Assembly: GCA_900556695.1 (NCBI GenBank)
Contig: USQA01000082.1
Span: forward strand, 1-5,706
Length of the DNA: 5,706 nt
From: an uncultured Clostridium sp.
GTDB taxonomy: Bacteria > Bacillota > Clostridia > TANB77 > CAG-508
Direction: 5' to 3'
Shown here: one piece after another, positions 5,664 through 5,706 of the stretch
Numbering within the stretch: position 1 is the stretch's first letter
How the letters are laid out: the number at the start of each line of letters is the position of its first letter
Position numbers and translations under genes: made by a program
Notes under the pieces: generated by a model
What the model was told of the DNA's origin: nothing
Databases searched by the model: none
The model's input: only the letters and a program-made list of their open reading frames with translations

Positions 5664-5706
5664 TGGTCGAGGTGACAGGGATCGAACCTGCGACCTCATG
5701 GTCCCA
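5664..5706 (-). tRNA. tRNA-Pro (anticodon UGG), 3' part; cut by the window end
   Basis: Read on the minus strand, the last 43 nt of a tRNA are present, from anticodon position 34 to the encoded CCA. The sequence begins TGGGA (bases 34-38), then the 3' anticodon-stem arm CCATG, variable loop AGGTC, T arm GCAGG-TTCGATC-CCTGT, 3' acceptor arm CACCTCG, then A and CCA. TGG followed by G37 is the pattern of tRNA-Pro(UGG). The D arm and 5' acceptor arm lie beyond the window, so the acceptor pairing could not be checked. Confidence 0.88.

Overview
The window looks like an ordinary chromosomal segment of a very AT-rich Firmicute, most likely of clostridial type. The support is indirect: very low GC, strong AGGAGG-type ribosome binding sites, TGn-extended -10 promoters, tRNA genes with an encoded CCA, an apeA-type M18 aminopeptidase, and a FAD/Rieske fusion of the YhfW type. 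I cannot fix a genus from sequence alone.

Left third (1-1740): a six-helix UPF0016/GDT1-type cation transporter gene (98-712) is followed by a tRNA-Arg(UCU) gene (798-874) with a textbook promoter. A 20-bp perfect hairpin (879-923) is shared as terminator with two minus-strand genes. These are a GNAT acetyltransferase (start corrected to 1701) and, downstream of it, a small unrecognised gene. The small gene is richer in GC than its neighbours and appears to have its own promoter and a 14-bp perfect palindrome in its leader.

Middle (1740-3900): a 113-residue XRE-family regulator (start corrected to 1967) converges on an M18 aminopeptidase gene. A second long perfect hairpin (2302-2353) serves both. 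The aminopeptidase has a good SD and an extended -10 promoter, and is transcribed divergently from the next gene.

Right third (3900-5706): a 502-residue FAD-dependent oxidoreductase with a C-terminal Rieske [2Fe-2S] domain. It is followed by about 250 bases without a protein gene that hold a near-consensus promoter, two consecutive hairpins and a T-tract terminator. This layout fits a short independent RNA of about 80 nt and is the most interesting signal here. The window ends inside a minus-strand tRNA-Pro(UGG) gene with its own terminator.

The protein genes do not form an evident pathway. They are mostly single-gene units separated by strong terminators. I see no clear new multi-gene system. 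The candidate small RNA and the small GC-richer gene beside tRNA-Arg are the two items most worth following up.
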